A stretch of DNA of 64,000 nt from Defluviicoccus sp. (GCA_029624735.1 JARSSM010000009.1:47336-111335); one strand, 5' to 3'. Numbered from the stretch's first letter, positions 16,592 to 25,900 are shown. Numbers and translations are program-made. The notes: generated from the sequence alone by a model not told the origin.

Positions 16592-19294
16592 TCAGTGGGC
16601 CTCCTCCCAGTTGTACCCTATACCAGTTTCTAAAACCAGAGGAATATCAAGCTGGGCAACAGAAGCCATTTCACGTGTAGCAACGGCACGCATTTCGTCT
16701 ACTTCCACGGCCGGCACCTCGAAGACCAACTCATCATGCACCTGCAAGATCATGCGCCCCTTGAGCCCCGCTCGCGCCAGCACCGCCGGCAACCGGATCA
16801 TTGCGCGTTTGATGATGTCAGCCGCACCGCCCTGGATCGGCGCATTGATCGCGGCCCGCTCGGCGAAGTTGCGGACTGCCTGGTTCTTGTCATTAATTCC
16901 GCGCAGGTAGCAGCGCCGTCCGAACAGCGTGGTCACAAAGCCCTTTGCGCGCGCCTCGGCTTTGGTTCGCTCCATATAGTCGCGGATGCCAGGATAGCGG
17001 GAAAAATAGGCATCGATGTAGGCGCCGGCCTCGCTTCGCGAAATACCCAACTGGCGCGCGAGGCCGAAGGCCGAAATGCCGTAAATGATACCGAAGTTGA
17101 TCGCCTTGGCCTTGCGGCGGATCAACGGGTCCATGCCTTCAACGGGCACGCCGAAGACCTGGCTCGCCGTCATGGCGTGAATGTCCTCGCCGCGGCTGAA
17201 GGCCTGCTTCAGCGCCCCGATATCAGCGACGTGCGCGAGCAGGCGCAGTTCAATCTGCGAGTAGTCAGCCGAAAGCAGCACCGAACCCGGCGCAGCGATG
17301 AATGCCCGGCGGATCTTCCGACCTTCCTCCGTCCGCACCGGAATGTTTTGGAGATTAGGATCTGTCGATGAAAGCCGGCCCGTACTCGCGACCGCCTGCT
17401 GATACGAAGTGTGCACGCGGCCGGTGCGCGGATTGACCTGCTGAACGAGCGCATCGGTGTACGTGCTCTTGAGCTTTGCCAGCTGGCGCCAGTCGAGCAC
17501 CTTGGCTGGCAGCGGGTGACCTTCGGCCGCAAGCTGCTCCAGCACGTCGGCTCCGGTCGCATATGCCCCGGTCTTGCCCTTCTTTCCGCCCGCGAGGCCC
17601 ATCGAGTCGAACAGGAGTTCACCCAGCTGCTTCGGCGAAGCGATGTTGAAGGGCTGGCCAGCGAGCTGATGGATCTCCGCTTCAAGGGCGGCGAGGCGCC
17701 CGGCAAATTCCTCGGATAGCGCGCGCAGGTGATCCGCATCGACCAGCACGCCCGCGCTCTCCATCGCCGCCAGGACCGGGACCAGTGGCCGCTCCAGCGT
17801 CTCATAGACCGTCGCCAGCCGCTCGGTCAGAAGCGCAGGCTGGAGTTCGCGGTGCAGCCTAAGCGTGATATCCGCGTCCTCTGCCGCATAGGCCAGCGCG
17901 CGATCGAGCGGGACACGGTCAAAGGTCACCTGCGCCTTGCCGGAGCCCGCAACATCGGCGAACTTGATCGTCGTATGGCCGAGGTGGAGCTGGGCAAGCT
18001 CGTCAAGGCCGTGGCCGTGGGCGCCGCCTGCCAGCACATAGGACAACAGCATCGTGTCGTCGATCGGCGTGATCTGGATGTCGTACGCTGCCAGCACCCG
18101 CATGTCGTACTTAATGTTCTGGCCGATCTTCAGCACCGCCGGATCTTCAAGGAGCGGCTTGAGCGCGGCGAGTGCCTGTTCGCGCGCGATCTGCCCGGCA
18201 ATCAGCGCGCCGTCGGCGTCAACATGGGCGAGCGGCACATAGCACGCCGTCCCCGGCGCGAGTGCCAGCGACAGACCGACGAGATCCGCCCGCGCCGGAT
18301 CGATCGCGGTCGTCTCAGTATCGACGGCAACGAAGCCCTGCGCACGCGCGCGCGTGATCCAGTCGTCGAGCCGGCCGAGGCTCTGCACCAGTTCGTAACC
18401 AGGCTCCTCCGCCCGCGCGGCCGGATCGGCTGTCGCAGCCTTCTCCCCGGCTTTGGGGAGATCGAGGCGGGCGATGAGCGAGCGAAAGGCTTGCGCCTGC
18501 AGAAAGGCTACGACCTGGTCCCAGTCCAGCGCGCGCACCGCCAGGGAAGAAAGCGGTTCCGGCACCGGTACGTCATCGCGCAGGCGAACGAGCTCGCGCG
18601 AGAGCCGTGCGTCGTCCGCGTGGTCGATCAGTGTCTGCCGGCGCTTCGGCTGCTTGATCTCGGCCGCCCGCGCCAACACCTGATCGAGATCGCCAAATTC
18701 GCCGATGAGCTGCGCCGCCGTCTTGACGCCTATGCCCGGAACGCCCGGAACGTTGTCGGCGGTATCGCCGGCCAAGGCGAGGAGATCAATCACGCGATCC
18801 GGCCCGACACCGAACTTCTCGCGCACCTCGGCATCGCCGATCGGCCGCCCGGTGACCGGATCTTGCATCAGGACCCCAGGGCGGATCAGCTGCATGAGAT
18901 CCTTATCCGCCGAAACGATGGTGACATGCGCGCCCGCGGCTTGCGCCAGCCGGGCATAGGTCGCGATCAGGTCATCGGCCTCGAATCCTGGCGACTCGAT
19001 CGAGGGGACGTTGAACGCGCGGGTCGCCTCACGCACCAGGGCGAATTGCGGGATCAGTTCCTCCGGCGGCTCCGGGCGGTGCGCCTTGTAGGCCGGATAG
19101 AGATCGTTACGGAAGGTGTGCCGGGCGGCATCGAAAATGACGGCAAAATGATCCGCCGCACTCTCGCGCAGCAGCTTCATCAGCATCGTCGTATAGCCGT
19201 AGACGGCATTCACCGGCGTCCCGTCGGGACGCGTCATCGGCGGCAACTTGTGGAAGGCGCGGAAAATGAAGCCGGAACCGTCTACGAGGATCAA
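16592..19294 (-). CDS. polA: DNA polymerase I
   Basis: Family A polymerase for Okazaki-fragment processing and repair, about 900 residues. Domains in order: 5'-3' exonuclease (about 1-270, with ILVDGSGFIFRAFHKLPP and the helix-hairpin-helix GDTADNVPGVPGIGVKTAA), 3'-5' exonuclease (about 310-500) and polymerase (about 520-900). The proofreading acidic residues are present (VDTETTAID, GQNIKYDMR, YAAEDAD), so editing should be active. Polymerase motifs are visible: SADYSQIELRLLAH, RRKAKAINFGIIYGISAFGL and LQVHDELVFEV. I chose the TTG at 19294, preceded by GGAG, because it gives the expected start (LILVDGSG) and clears the upstream zinc-finger gene by 38 bases. The frame stays open further upstream, so the start is inferred. 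Confidence 0.95.
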   Translation of the reverse strand: MILVDGSGFIFRAFHKLPPMTRPDGTPVNAVYGYTTMLMKLLRESAADHFAVIFDAARHTFRNDLYPAYKAHRPEPPEELIPQFALVREATRAFNVPSIESPGFEADDLIATYARLAQAAGAHVTIVSADKDLMQLIRPGVLMQDPVTGRPIGDAEVREKFGVGPDRVIDLLALAGDTADNVPGVPGIGVKTAAQLIGEFGDLDQVLARAAEIKQPKRRQTLIDHADDARLSRELVRLRDDVPVPEPLSSLAVRALDWDQVVAFLQAQAFRSLIARLDLPKAGEKAATADPAARAEEPGYELVQSLGRLDDWITRARAQGFVAVDTETTAIDPARADLVGLSLALAPGTACYVPLAHVDADGALIAGQIAREQALAALKPLLEDPAVLKIGQNIKYDMRVLAAYDIQITPIDDTMLLSYVLAGGAHGHGLDELAQLHLGHTTIKFADVAGSGKAQVTFDRVPLDRALAYAAEDADITLRLHRELQPALLTERLATVYETLERPLVPVLAAMESAGVLVDADHLRALSEEFAGRLAALEAEIHQLAGQPFNIASPKQLGELLFDSMGLAGGKKGKTGAYATGADVLEQLAAEGHPLPAKVLDWRQLAKLKSTYTDALVQQVNPRTGRVHTSYQQAVASTGRLSSTDPNLQNIPVRTEEGRKIRRAFIAAPGSVLLSADYSQIELRLLAHVADIGALKQAFSRGEDIHAMTASQVFGVPVEGMDPLIRRKAKAINFGIIYGISAFGLARQLGISRSEAGAYIDAYFSRYPGIRDYMERTKAEARAKGFVTTLFGRRCYLRGINDKNQAVRNFAERAAINAPIQGGAADIIKRAMIRLPAVLARAGLKGRMILQVHDELVFEVPAVEVDEMRAVATREMASVAQLDIPLVLETGIGYNWEEAH

Positions 19295-19332
19295 GTGCCT
19301 CGCTCCGGCCGCCCGGTCCGGGTGCGCCTCAG

Positions 19333-19521
19333 TCAGTGGGCCGGAACCGTCGCGCCCTCGCGAAGCGCGAAGCGGCGCGAGCAGTAGGGGCAAACAACCG
19401 AGCCGGCCGGCCCCAGGTTCAGGTACACGCGCGGATGGCCGAGCGGACCGCCGCCGCCATCGCACGCGGCCACAGGGCCGTCAACGATGATTGTTTCGTC
19501 AGGTGTTATGGTTGCATCCAT
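19333..19521 (-). CDS. Zinc-finger domain protein, zf-CHCC family
   Basis: A 62-residue protein with the ligand set Cys20, His29, Cys44, Cys47 in the pattern VAACDG-GHPRVYLNL-VCPYCSRRF. This matches the zf-CHCC family, which is related to the NDUFS6 subunit of mitochondrial complex I. In alphaproteobacteria such small proteins are thought to assist or belong to complex I; that role is by analogy only. The ATG at 19521 was chosen because conservation begins shortly after it. It lies 38 bases upstream of the proposed polA start on the same strand and is divergent from the ABC ATPase gene. Confidence 0.82.
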   Translation of the reverse strand: MDATITPDETIIVDGPVAACDGGGGPLGHPRVYLNLGPAGSVVCPYCSRRFALREGATVPAH

Positions 19522-19618
19522 GATTGAAAGCCAGCTGGCGCCGTTGACCGAACGGGGACCCGGATGATAGCGAATGCTGGTTCGCAATCAACTCCTCCGT
19601 CCCAACCATCCGACGATC

Positions 19619-20596
19619 ATGCCCGAGACCACACCGGAAAGCGCCGTCGAAGTCCTCAACCTCAACAAGACCTACACCGATCGCAGCGGTCGGCAGGCGG
19701 TACAGGCTCTGGTCGACGTCAGCCTCAGCATCAAGAAGGGGGCATTCTTTGGCCTTCTCGGCCCGAATGGTGCGGGCAAGTCGACATTGATCAACATTCT
19801 CGCCGGCCTCGTCCGCCGCACGTCGGGCACGGCGCGGATCTGGGGCTTCGACATCGATACGGAAATGCGCCAAGCGCGCCGCTCGATTGGCATCGTCCCG
19901 CAAGAACTCAATCTCGATCCCTTTTTCACCCCGCGGGAACTCTTAGAGCTGCAAGCCGGGCTCTACGGCGTTCCTCCCGCTTTCCGCCGCACCGACGAAA
20001 TCCTGGATGCTGTCGGCCTCGGCCCGCACGCCGACTCCTACGCGCGCAGCCTCTCAGGGGGGATGCGCCGCCGGCTTCTGGTCGCCAAGGCGCTTGTGCA
20101 TACGCCGCCCGTCCTTGTGCTCGATGAGCCGACCGCTGGCGTCGACATCGCGTTGCGCCAGCAGCTTTGGGCGTATGTCCGCCATCTGAATGAGAACGGG
20201 ACGACGGTCCTGTTGACGACGCACTATCTCGAAGAGGCGCAGGCGCTTTGCGACACGATCGCCATCATCAATCACGGCCGCCTGATCGCCTGCGAACCGA
20301 CGGTGGCGCTGTTGCGCCGTCTCGATTCCAAACAGATGGCCGTCACCGTTGACCGCCATCTTGACCGCATCCCTGCGCTGCTTGAGCCATTTCAGGGGGT
20401 TATCGAGAATGGCAACCGCTTGGTCTTCCGCTACGCGCCAAGCCGTGTCGGTGACGGTGAGATCTTGAGCGCGGTGATCGCCGCCGGTTTGCAGATTCGC
20501 GCGATTGCGACCGAGGAAGCCGACCTGGAGGACATCTTCTTGAGCCTCACCCGCTCATCGACGTCTGCCACCGAGAACGTTCGCTTAAGCGCATGA
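19619..20596 (+). CDS. ABC transporter ATP-binding protein, ABC-2/drug-export type
   Basis: A 325-residue nucleotide-binding subunit. Visible motifs: Walker A GPNGAGKST (about residue 50), Q-loop VPQELNLDP, signature LSGGMRRRL, Walker B VLVLDEPTAGVD, and the H-loop TTHYLEEA. The C-terminal 90 residues resemble the extension of ABC-2 (CcmA/NodI-like) exporters. The ATG at 19619 is preferred; an in-frame ATG at 19574 would add 15 residues. An ABC-2 permease gene would be expected next, but the following gene overlaps by four bases and encodes a hydrolase. The permease must therefore be elsewhere or shared. The substrate is unknown. Confidence 0.88.
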   Translation: MPETTPESAVEVLNLNKTYTDRSGRQAVQALVDVSLSIKKGAFFGLLGPNGAGKSTLINILAGLVRRTSGTARIWGFDIDTEMRQARRSIGIVPQELNLDPFFTPRELLELQAGLYGVPPAFRRTDEILDAVGLGPHADSYARSLSGGMRRRLLVAKALVHTPPVLVLDEPTAGVDIALRQQLWAYVRHLNENGTTVLLTTHYLEEAQALCDTIAIINHGRLIACEPTVALLRRLDSKQMAVTVDRHLDRIPALLEPFQGVIENGNRLVFRYAPSRVGDGEILSAVIAAGLQIRAIATEEADLEDIFLSLTRSSTSATENVRLSA

Positions 20597-21594
20597 AGCG
20601 CGCCTTCCATATTGCGGTCGCGCTGTCCATCCTCATCCACGTGCAGGCTGCATGCGCACCGGTCGTGATGCCGGCCGGCGCTGCCGTTACCGAGAGCGCA
20701 CTTTCCGGCGATGCCATTACGACTGCTGACGGCGCCCGGCTGCCGCTCAAGTCCTGGCTGCCTCCGGCAGGGCAGCCGCAAGCGGTCATTATCGCCCTGC
20801 ACGGCTTCAACGACTATTCCAACTTCTTCAACAACGCCGGCACCAACTTTGCGCAGCACGGCGTTGCCTCCTATGCGTACGACCAGCGCGGCTTCGGCGG
20901 CGCACCCAACCGCGGGGTCTGGCCGGGCGAGGCGACACTGGCCGATGACCTGCGCCAAGCGGCCCAGGTCATCGCGAAACGCCATCCGGGCCGACCGCTG
21001 TTCATCCTGGGCGAAAGCATGGGCGGCGCCGTGGCGATGCTCGCGGCCGCCGGCCACGAACCGCCGATCGCCGACGGCCTGATCCTGTCGGCACCCGCGG
21101 TCTGGGGTCGCGCCTCGATCCCGTGGTACCAGAACGTGGCACTATGGGTCGCGGCGCACACGGTTCCACAAGGCAGGGTGACCGGCCGCGGTCTTGGCAT
21201 CCGGGCCTCGGACAACACACCGATGCTGGAGGCGCTTGGCCGCGATCCGATGGTAATCAAGGACACCCGGATCGATGCCGTCTTCGGCCTTGTCGGCCTG
21301 ATGGATGCCGCGATGGCAGCGGCCCAGGCGATTGATCGACCGACGCTGGTCCTATGGGGCAGGAACGACCAGCTCATCCCCGAAGGCGTTATCCGTGAGC
21401 TGTTGGCTCACCTGCCCGAGGAGACCGCCAAGAGCAGCCGCGCCGTTTTCTACCACAATGGTTGGCACATGCTTCTCCGGGACCTGCAGGCGGAGGTCGT
21501 CTTTCGTGACATCTTGAGCTGGCTCAAACGGCCTGCGCAGGGCCTGCCATCCGGCGAGGATCAGCCCGCAGCCGCAATTGCAGAGCGCGGCTGA
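20593..21594 (+). CDS. Alpha/beta hydrolase, lysophospholipase/monoacylglycerol lipase-like, exported
   Basis: A 333-residue protein with a hydrophobic N-terminus (RAFHIAVALSILIHVQAACAP) that reads as a signal peptide, possibly of a lipoprotein with an imperfect lipobox (QAAC). The Hydrolase_4 core has an oxyanion-type IALHGFNDYS, the nucleophile elbow GESMGGA, the acid in LWGRNDQLIP and the catalytic His in YHNGWHMLLRD. The triad is complete. The family cleaves acyl esters of glycerolipids. Its ATG overlaps the stop of the ABC ATPase gene, implying coupled translation and possibly a joint role in envelope lipid handling; that link is inferred. Confidence 0.85.
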   Translation: MKRAFHIAVALSILIHVQAACAPVVMPAGAAVTESALSGDAITTADGARLPLKSWLPPAGQPQAVIIALHGFNDYSNFFNNAGTNFAQHGVASYAYDQRGFGGAPNRGVWPGEATLADDLRQAAQVIAKRHPGRPLFILGESMGGAVAMLAAAGHEPPIADGLILSAPAVWGRASIPWYQNVALWVAAHTVPQGRVTGRGLGIRASDNTPMLEALGRDPMVIKDTRIDAVFGLVGLMDAAMAAAQAIDRPTLVLWGRNDQLIPEGVIRELLAHLPEETAKSSRAVFYHNGWHMLLRDLQAEVVFRDILSWLKRPAQGLPSGEDQPAAAIAERG

Positions 21595-21600
21595 TCCGCC

Positions 21601-22497
21601 TCAAGCCTGCTTGACCTCAAGAATGCCGCGGCGGATTTCACGCGTGCGCGTGAACTTCTCCTGGAGCCCATCGCCCTCGCCCCAGCGGATCGCCCGCTGC
21701 AGTGCGGTCAGGTCCTCGGTGAAGCGTCCCAGCATCTCGAGAACGGCATCGCGGTTATTGAGAAAGACATCGCGCCACATCACCGGGTCGGACGCCGCGA
21801 TGCGCGTGAAGTCGCGAAAACCGCCGGCAGAGTAACGGATCACTTCGCTCTTGAGTTGCTCCTCGAGGTCGGTTGCCGTACCGACGATCGTGTACGCGAT
21901 CAGGTGCGGCAGGTGCGAGGTGATCGCAAGCACGCGGTCATGATGCTGCGCCGACATCGTCTCAACGATCATCCCAGCCTGGCGCCAAAGGGCCGTGACC
22001 GTTTCAATCGCGCTCGGATCGGTACCGGGCGGCGGCGTCAGGATGCAGTAGCGGCCGGCGAAGAGTTCCGCAAAGCCAGCCTCGGGACCGGAGTGCTCGG
22101 TGCCGGCAACGGGATGGCCGGGAACGAGGTGTACCCCTTCCGGCAAGTGCGGGCCGACATCCGCAATCACACATTCCTTCACGGAGCCGACATCGGTGAC
22201 GATCGCGCCAGGTTTCACGCCAGAGCCGATGACGCTGGCGATTGAGCCGTAAGCGCCAAGCGGTACCGACAGGACGACGAGATCAGCCCCCTCGACAGCC
22301 TTGCGCGCATCAAGCGACGTCGAATCGGCAAGGCCGAGGCGCGTTGCAATATCAAGTGTGTGCTGAGTCCGCGCTGAAACGGCGATGTGATCGGCCAAGC
22401 CGTCGCGACGAATGACCCGCGCAAGCGAAGAGCCAATCAGGCCGATGCCGATCAGGGCCACGCGGCGAAAATGCGGCGGCACACCCACTTCAGACAT
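21601..22497 (-). CDS. tyrC: Prephenate/arogenate dehydrogenase
   Basis: NAD(P)-dependent enzyme of tyrosine synthesis, 298 residues, oxidatively decarboxylating prephenate (or cyclohexadienyl substrates). The dinucleotide-binding loop VALIGIGLIGSSLARVIR opens the protein. VTDVGSVKECV and VPGHPVAGTEHSGPEAG, with the substrate-site His residues, follow, then the helical dimerisation part with ITSHLPHLIAY. Length suits the TyrC/TyrA single-domain form. Its start overlaps the end of hisC by eight bases, placing it last in the chorismate mutase-hisC-tyrC operon. Cofactor and substrate choice cannot be read with certainty. Confidence 0.92.
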   Translation of the reverse strand: MSEVGVPPHFRRVALIGIGLIGSSLARVIRRDGLADHIAVSARTQHTLDIATRLGLADSTSLDARKAVEGADLVVLSVPLGAYGSIASVIGSGVKPGAIVTDVGSVKECVIADVGPHLPEGVHLVPGHPVAGTEHSGPEAGFAELFAGRYCILTPPPGTDPSAIETVTALWRQAGMIVETMSAQHHDRVLAITSHLPHLIAYTIVGTATDLEEQLKSEVIRYSAGGFRDFTRIAASDPVMWRDVFLNNRDAVLEMLGRFTEDLTALQRAIRWGEGDGLQEKFTRTREIRRGILEVKQA

Positions 22498-23590
22498 CGG
22501 TCCCTCGCGAAAAATCAGTCAACCCCGCCACCACGGCGGCCATTTCGTCCTCAAGGCCGACGGTGATCCGCAAACAGTCTGGCAGCCGGTAAGCCGCCAT
22601 GCGCCGCACGATCAGGCCGCGCGCGCGGAGAAATTTGTCGGCAGCGAGGGCATCGCGGCCGTCCTCTCGCGGGAACCGCACAAGCAAGAAGTTGCCGTGG
22701 CTGGGCGGCACATCGAAGCCGGCAGCGAGCAGTTGATCGCGGCTCCATGCGCGGACGCGCGCGTTGTGTGCCTTCGCCTGCGCGACGAAATCCTGATCGC
22801 CCAGCGCCGCAAGCCCAGCGGTCTGCGCGATGCTGGAGACATTGAAGGGGTTGCGCAACCGATTGAGTGCGTCCGCGACTTCGGGCGGGCAGTAGCCCCA
22901 GCCCAGGCGTAAACCGCCCAGGCCATAGATCTTCGAGAAGGTCCGTGTTACGACGGTAGGACCGGGTCCGTCGACCAGTTCCCCTCCCCAGGTGTAGTCA
23001 GCCGCGTCGATGTACTCAGCGTAGGCGGCGTCGATCACGAGCAGAACGCTAGCCGGCAGGCCAGCCCGAAGCCGCGCCAGTTCGTCCGCCGGAAGGTAGC
23101 TGCCGGTCGGGTTGTTGGGGTTGGCAATGAATACGATCCGCGTTCGCGGCGTCACATGCCGCAACAGTGCATCGACATCAGCCGTGAGATTGGTTTCAGG
23201 TGCGGCAACCGGTGTCGCGCCCACTCCACGCGCGGCGATCGCATACATGAGGAAACCGTGCTCGGTATAGAGCACCTCGTCCCCCGGCCCGGCATAGGTG
23301 CGGCAGAGCAGCGTGATGATCTCATCGGAGCCAGCACCGCAAACGATCCGCGCAGGATCGATGTCGAAGGCGGTGCCCAGCGCCAGGCGCAACTTCTCGC
23401 AGCTCCCGTCCGGGTATCGAAATACGGTCGTCACGGCATCCCTTATCGCCGCAACAGCAGCCGGGCTCGCCCCCAGCGCGCTTTCGTTCGAGGCGAGCTT
23501 GATCACCCGCGCAACGCCGGGGATGGCCGACTCGCCACCGATGTAAGGCTGAATATCGAGGATCCCTGGACGGGCTTGCAGCTTGCTCAC
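22490..23590 (-). CDS. hisC: Histidinol-phosphate aminotransferase (may also serve aromatic amino acids)
   Basis: PLP enzyme of fold type I, about 366 residues from the GTG at 23590 (reads VSKLQARPGILDIQPYIGGE). That start follows the chorismate mutase stop by 19 bases and has AGGAG upstream. The frame is open further back, but it would overlap its neighbour. Recognised segments: KLASNESALGASP, FIANPNNPTGSYLP, and the PLP lysine in TFSKIYGLGGLRLGWG. It lies between chorismate mutase and prephenate dehydrogenase, so it probably transaminates phenylpyruvate/hydroxyphenylpyruvate as well as imidazole-acetol phosphate. That dual role is known for HisC homologues in such clusters and is inferred here. 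Confidence 0.92.
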   Translation of the reverse strand: MSKLQARPGILDIQPYIGGESAIPGVARVIKLASNESALGASPAAVAAIRDAVTTVFRYPDGSCEKLRLALGTAFDIDPARIVCGAGSDEIITLLCRTYAGPGDEVLYTEHGFLMYAIAARGVGATPVAAPETNLTADVDALLRHVTPRTRIVFIANPNNPTGSYLPADELARLRAGLPASVLLVIDAAYAEYIDAADYTWGGELVDGPGPTVVTRTFSKIYGLGGLRLGWGYCPPEVADALNRLRNPFNVSSIAQTAGLAALGDQDFVAQAKAHNARVRAWSRDQLLAAGFDVPPSHGNFLLVRFPREDGRDALAADKFLRARGLIVRRMAAYRLPDCLRITVGLEDEMAAVVAGLTDFSRGTDV

Positions 23591-23609
23591 GGCGCACGCG
23601 TCTCCTGTT

Positions 23610-24527
23610 TCATTCGCCACAGTCGACTGCAGCGGCCCCGCCGGTCGCCGAGCGCACATCACTTTGCAGTTCAGCGGCCGTCAGTGGCAGAGCGTAGCCC
23701 CCGATCGGTGTCAGCGCCACGGCTTGATCGGACGTTGGCGCCGCGAATGGGGCCATTCGGGGATCGTCCGTCAGGGCTACGAAACCCTCGACCTCGATCA
23801 GAGCAGCGTATCGTCCGCTAGCCCCCGTCCTGCTCCACGGTGTTGCCATCACCAGTTCGAACTGTGCCGCCGTCAGGGCGTCCTTAAGGCGATCCTCACC
23901 GATCGGTTGTGCTGCCTCAGCGACTACATAGGAGCGGTCGCAACCGGTCGCCACCATCCGGATCGGACAGACAACCAACGCCTCGCGTCCACCCGTCCAG
24001 GCGTTGCCCGGCCCTACGAACGGCAGCCGGGCAATCACCTTGGGCGTTCCCGGCCGATTGTCGGCGAGTGCATGCCACCATGGCTGACCAGCGCCGGCGT
24101 CCGGGACAGGGATTACGCCAACGGTAGCGTCCTGCGCGGTTACGCGCGCAAGGACGTCAGCAACGGTCGTCTCACGGTGCATTGGCGCAAACATGCCGAA
24201 GTGATCGCGTGCCAGATCCCAGTACGCCTGTTTGCCGGGCGCAACGAGCACCGCAACGGCGAACGGCCCCTCAAAGGAGAGCGTGGCGACGATCAGCTGA
24301 CGCCAGATCGCCACCAGATCCCGTTTTGGGAACGGGCCGCGATGCCGTTCGAGCAGCCGGCGGATCATGGCGGCTTCACGCGACGGCTGGATCTTGATCG
24401 GCCAGCCGCGCTTGATCACCCGAACTTCCTCAACCAGCTGGGTCCTGCGGATGATGAGCTCGTCGATCGCGTCGTCGACGGCGTCGATCTCTCTACGCAG
24501 GGATTCTAAGGTCGGCTCGCCGGTCAC
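23610..24527 (-). CDS. Chorismate mutase (AroQ type) with an extra C-terminal domain
   Basis: Residues about 5-90 form an AroQ chorismate mutase helix bundle (LESLRREIDAVDDAIDELII, then the EEVRVIK and REAAMIRRL stretches), converting chorismate to prephenate. The remaining 210 residues form a second domain. It contains YWDLARDHFGMF and TVGVIPVPD, faintly recalling a degenerate prephenate-dehydratase fold, plus a C-terminal repeat-like part (YAALIEVEGFVALTDDPR). I cannot assign it firmly; an allosteric domain is possible. The GTG at 24527 was taken as start. The gene heads the operon to hisC and tyrC and is divergent from metX. Confidence 0.85.
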   Translation of the reverse strand: MTGEPTLESLRREIDAVDDAIDELIIRRTQLVEEVRVIKRGWPIKIQPSREAAMIRRLLERHRGPFPKRDLVAIWRQLIVATLSFEGPFAVAVLVAPGKQAYWDLARDHFGMFAPMHRETTVADVLARVTAQDATVGVIPVPDAGAGQPWWHALADNRPGTPKVIARLPFVGPGNAWTGGREALVVCPIRMVATGCDRSYVVAEAAQPIGEDRLKDALTAAQFELVMATPWSRTGASGRYAALIEVEGFVALTDDPRMAPFAAPTSDQAVALTPIGGYALPLTAAELQSDVRSATGGAAAVDCGE

Positions 24528-24625
24528 TGGGAGGGATTCCGCCAGGAGATGGGCTTGCCAACTACGCTACCAAGCCGCATGGAAGCCGGAGTCATACCGG
24601 CCCCCCTTGCCGAAAGCAAAGAAAA

Positions 24626-24667
24626 CGTTGACTCCGGGTGAGGGGCTTTCTAGCAAGTCAACGCCCC
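24626..24667 (+). promoter_or_regulatory. Structured leader / inverted repeat upstream of metX
   Basis: A perfect 8-bp inverted repeat (CGTTGACT at 24626-24633, AGTCAACG at 24656-24663) lies 50 bases before metX. GGGGC in its loop (24642-24646) can pair with GCCCC just after the stem (24663-24667, sharing one base), a pseudoknot-like topology. It does not match the SAM-II consensus I know, so it may be a variant RNA switch or an operator. Confidence 0.4.
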
Positions 24668-24712
24668 GTGGTATGGATCGGCTGGGTCGGTTGCAGGCCT
24701 GCAGGTGGGGTT

Positions 24713-25900
24713 ATGAAGGCACACGAAAGATTGCATTCAAAGCTTCCCGCCGACCGCCGCAATCTCCCAGGCCATCGCGTATTTCTCGGCCGCGACACCC
24801 CCCTTCAGCTCGACTGCGGTGCCGTGCTCGCCGATTTTCCGGTCGCCTATCAAACCTACGGCACGCTGAACAAGAACCGCACCAACGCCATTCTGGTCTG
24901 CCACGCGCTGACCGGTGACCAGTTCGTTGCCGAACGCCATCCTGTCACTGGCAAGGATGGCTGGTGGGCCTTGATGGTCGGCCCCGGCAAGACGATCGAC
25001 ACCGACCGCTTTTTCGTCATCTGCGTCAACGTGCTGGGCGGCTGCATGGGATCGATCGGACCGGCCGAGGTCAACCCGGCGACGGGCGAACTGTGGGGCC
25101 TTCGTTTTCCGATCATTACGATCGCGGACATGGTACGCGCGCAGACCATGGTCCTCGATCATCTCGGCATTGAGCAACTGTTCGCTGTCGTCGGCGGCTC
25201 GATGGGCGGCATGCAGGTCCTTGAATGGGCGGCCCTGTTCCCCGAGCGCGTTTTCGCCGCCGTGCCGATCGCGACCGCTTCGCATCACACCGCGCAAAAC
25301 ATCGCCTTTCACGAGGTCGGCCGGCAGGCGATCATGGCCGACCCGGACTGGTGTGATGGGGAATACTGGCGGGTCGGCAAGCGCCCACACCGCGGCCTCG
25401 CGGTCGCGCGCATGGCGGCGCATATTACCTACCTTTCGGAGTCGAAGCTTACGAAGAAGTTTGGCCGCCGGCTTCAGACGGGAAAGGCTCTATCGTATGG
25501 GTTCAATGTTGACTTCCAGGTCGAAAGCTATCTGCGCCACCAGGGCATAACCTTCGTTGAACGATTTGATGCCAACTCGTACCTCTACATTACGCGCGCA
25601 ATGGATTACTTCGACATGTCGGCACGCTATGGTGGCCAACTCGCCAATGCGTTTCGCGACACCAAGGTGCGCTTCTGTCTCATTTCATTTACCAGCGACT
25701 GGCTTTACCCGACGCCAGAGAGCCGGCGAATCGTGCATGCGCTGAACGCAGTCGCGGCCAACGTCAGTTTTGCCGAGATCGTTTCCAACGCTGGCCACGA
25801 TGCCTTCCTGCTGGACGAGCCCGACTTTCGCCGCGTCCTCGGCGGCTTCCTCGCCGGCGCGGCCCAGCACCGTGGCCTTGCCGCCCCCAACAGTCGATGA
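24713..25900 (+). CDS. metX: Homoserine O-acyltransferase (MetX)
   Basis: Alpha/beta-hydrolase-fold transferase of 395 residues that activates homoserine with an acyl group (acetyl or succinyl) for methionine synthesis. The catalytic Ser163 is in [13 protein letters not shown], the Asp in [12 protein letters not shown], and the His in [11 protein letters not shown]. The N-terminal LVCHALTGD and [12 protein letters not shown] are typical. I chose the ATG at 24713, behind GCAGGTGGGG, over an upstream in-frame ATG at 24638 that would lie inside the structured leader. It overlaps metW by four bases, the classic metXW pair. Acetyl versus succinyl specificity is not settled by sequence alone. Confidence 0.93.
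   Translation: MKAHERLHSKLPADRRNLPGHRVFLGRDTPLQLDCGAVLADFPVAYQTYGTLNKNRTNAILVCHALTGDQFVAERHPVTGKDGWWALMVGPGKTIDTDRFFVICVNVLGGCMGSIGPAEVNPATGELWGLRFPIITIADMVRAQTMVLDHLGIEQLFAVVGGSMGGMQVLEWAALFPERVFAAVPIATASHHTAQNIAFHEVGRQAIMADPDWCDGEYWRVGKRPHRGLAVARMAAHITYLSESKLTKKFGRRLQTGKALSYGFNVDFQVESYLRHQGITFVERFDANSYLYITRAMDYFDMSARYGGQLANAFRDTKVRFCLISFTSDWLYPTPESRRIVHALNAVAANVSFAEIVSNAGHDAFLLDEPDFRRVLGGFLAGAAQHRGLAAPNSR

Noticed and set aside
24626..24667. SAM-II riboswitch as a definite call upstream of metX
   Set aside because: The pseudoknot-like pairing is present, but the conserved loop bases and the 3' GCUAAA-type segment of SAM-II are not. Kept only as an unassigned structured leader.
24638..24712. 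Earlier ATG start for metX
   Set aside because: It would place coding sequence inside the structured leader and add an atypical N-terminus; the ATG at 24713 has the better ribosome site.
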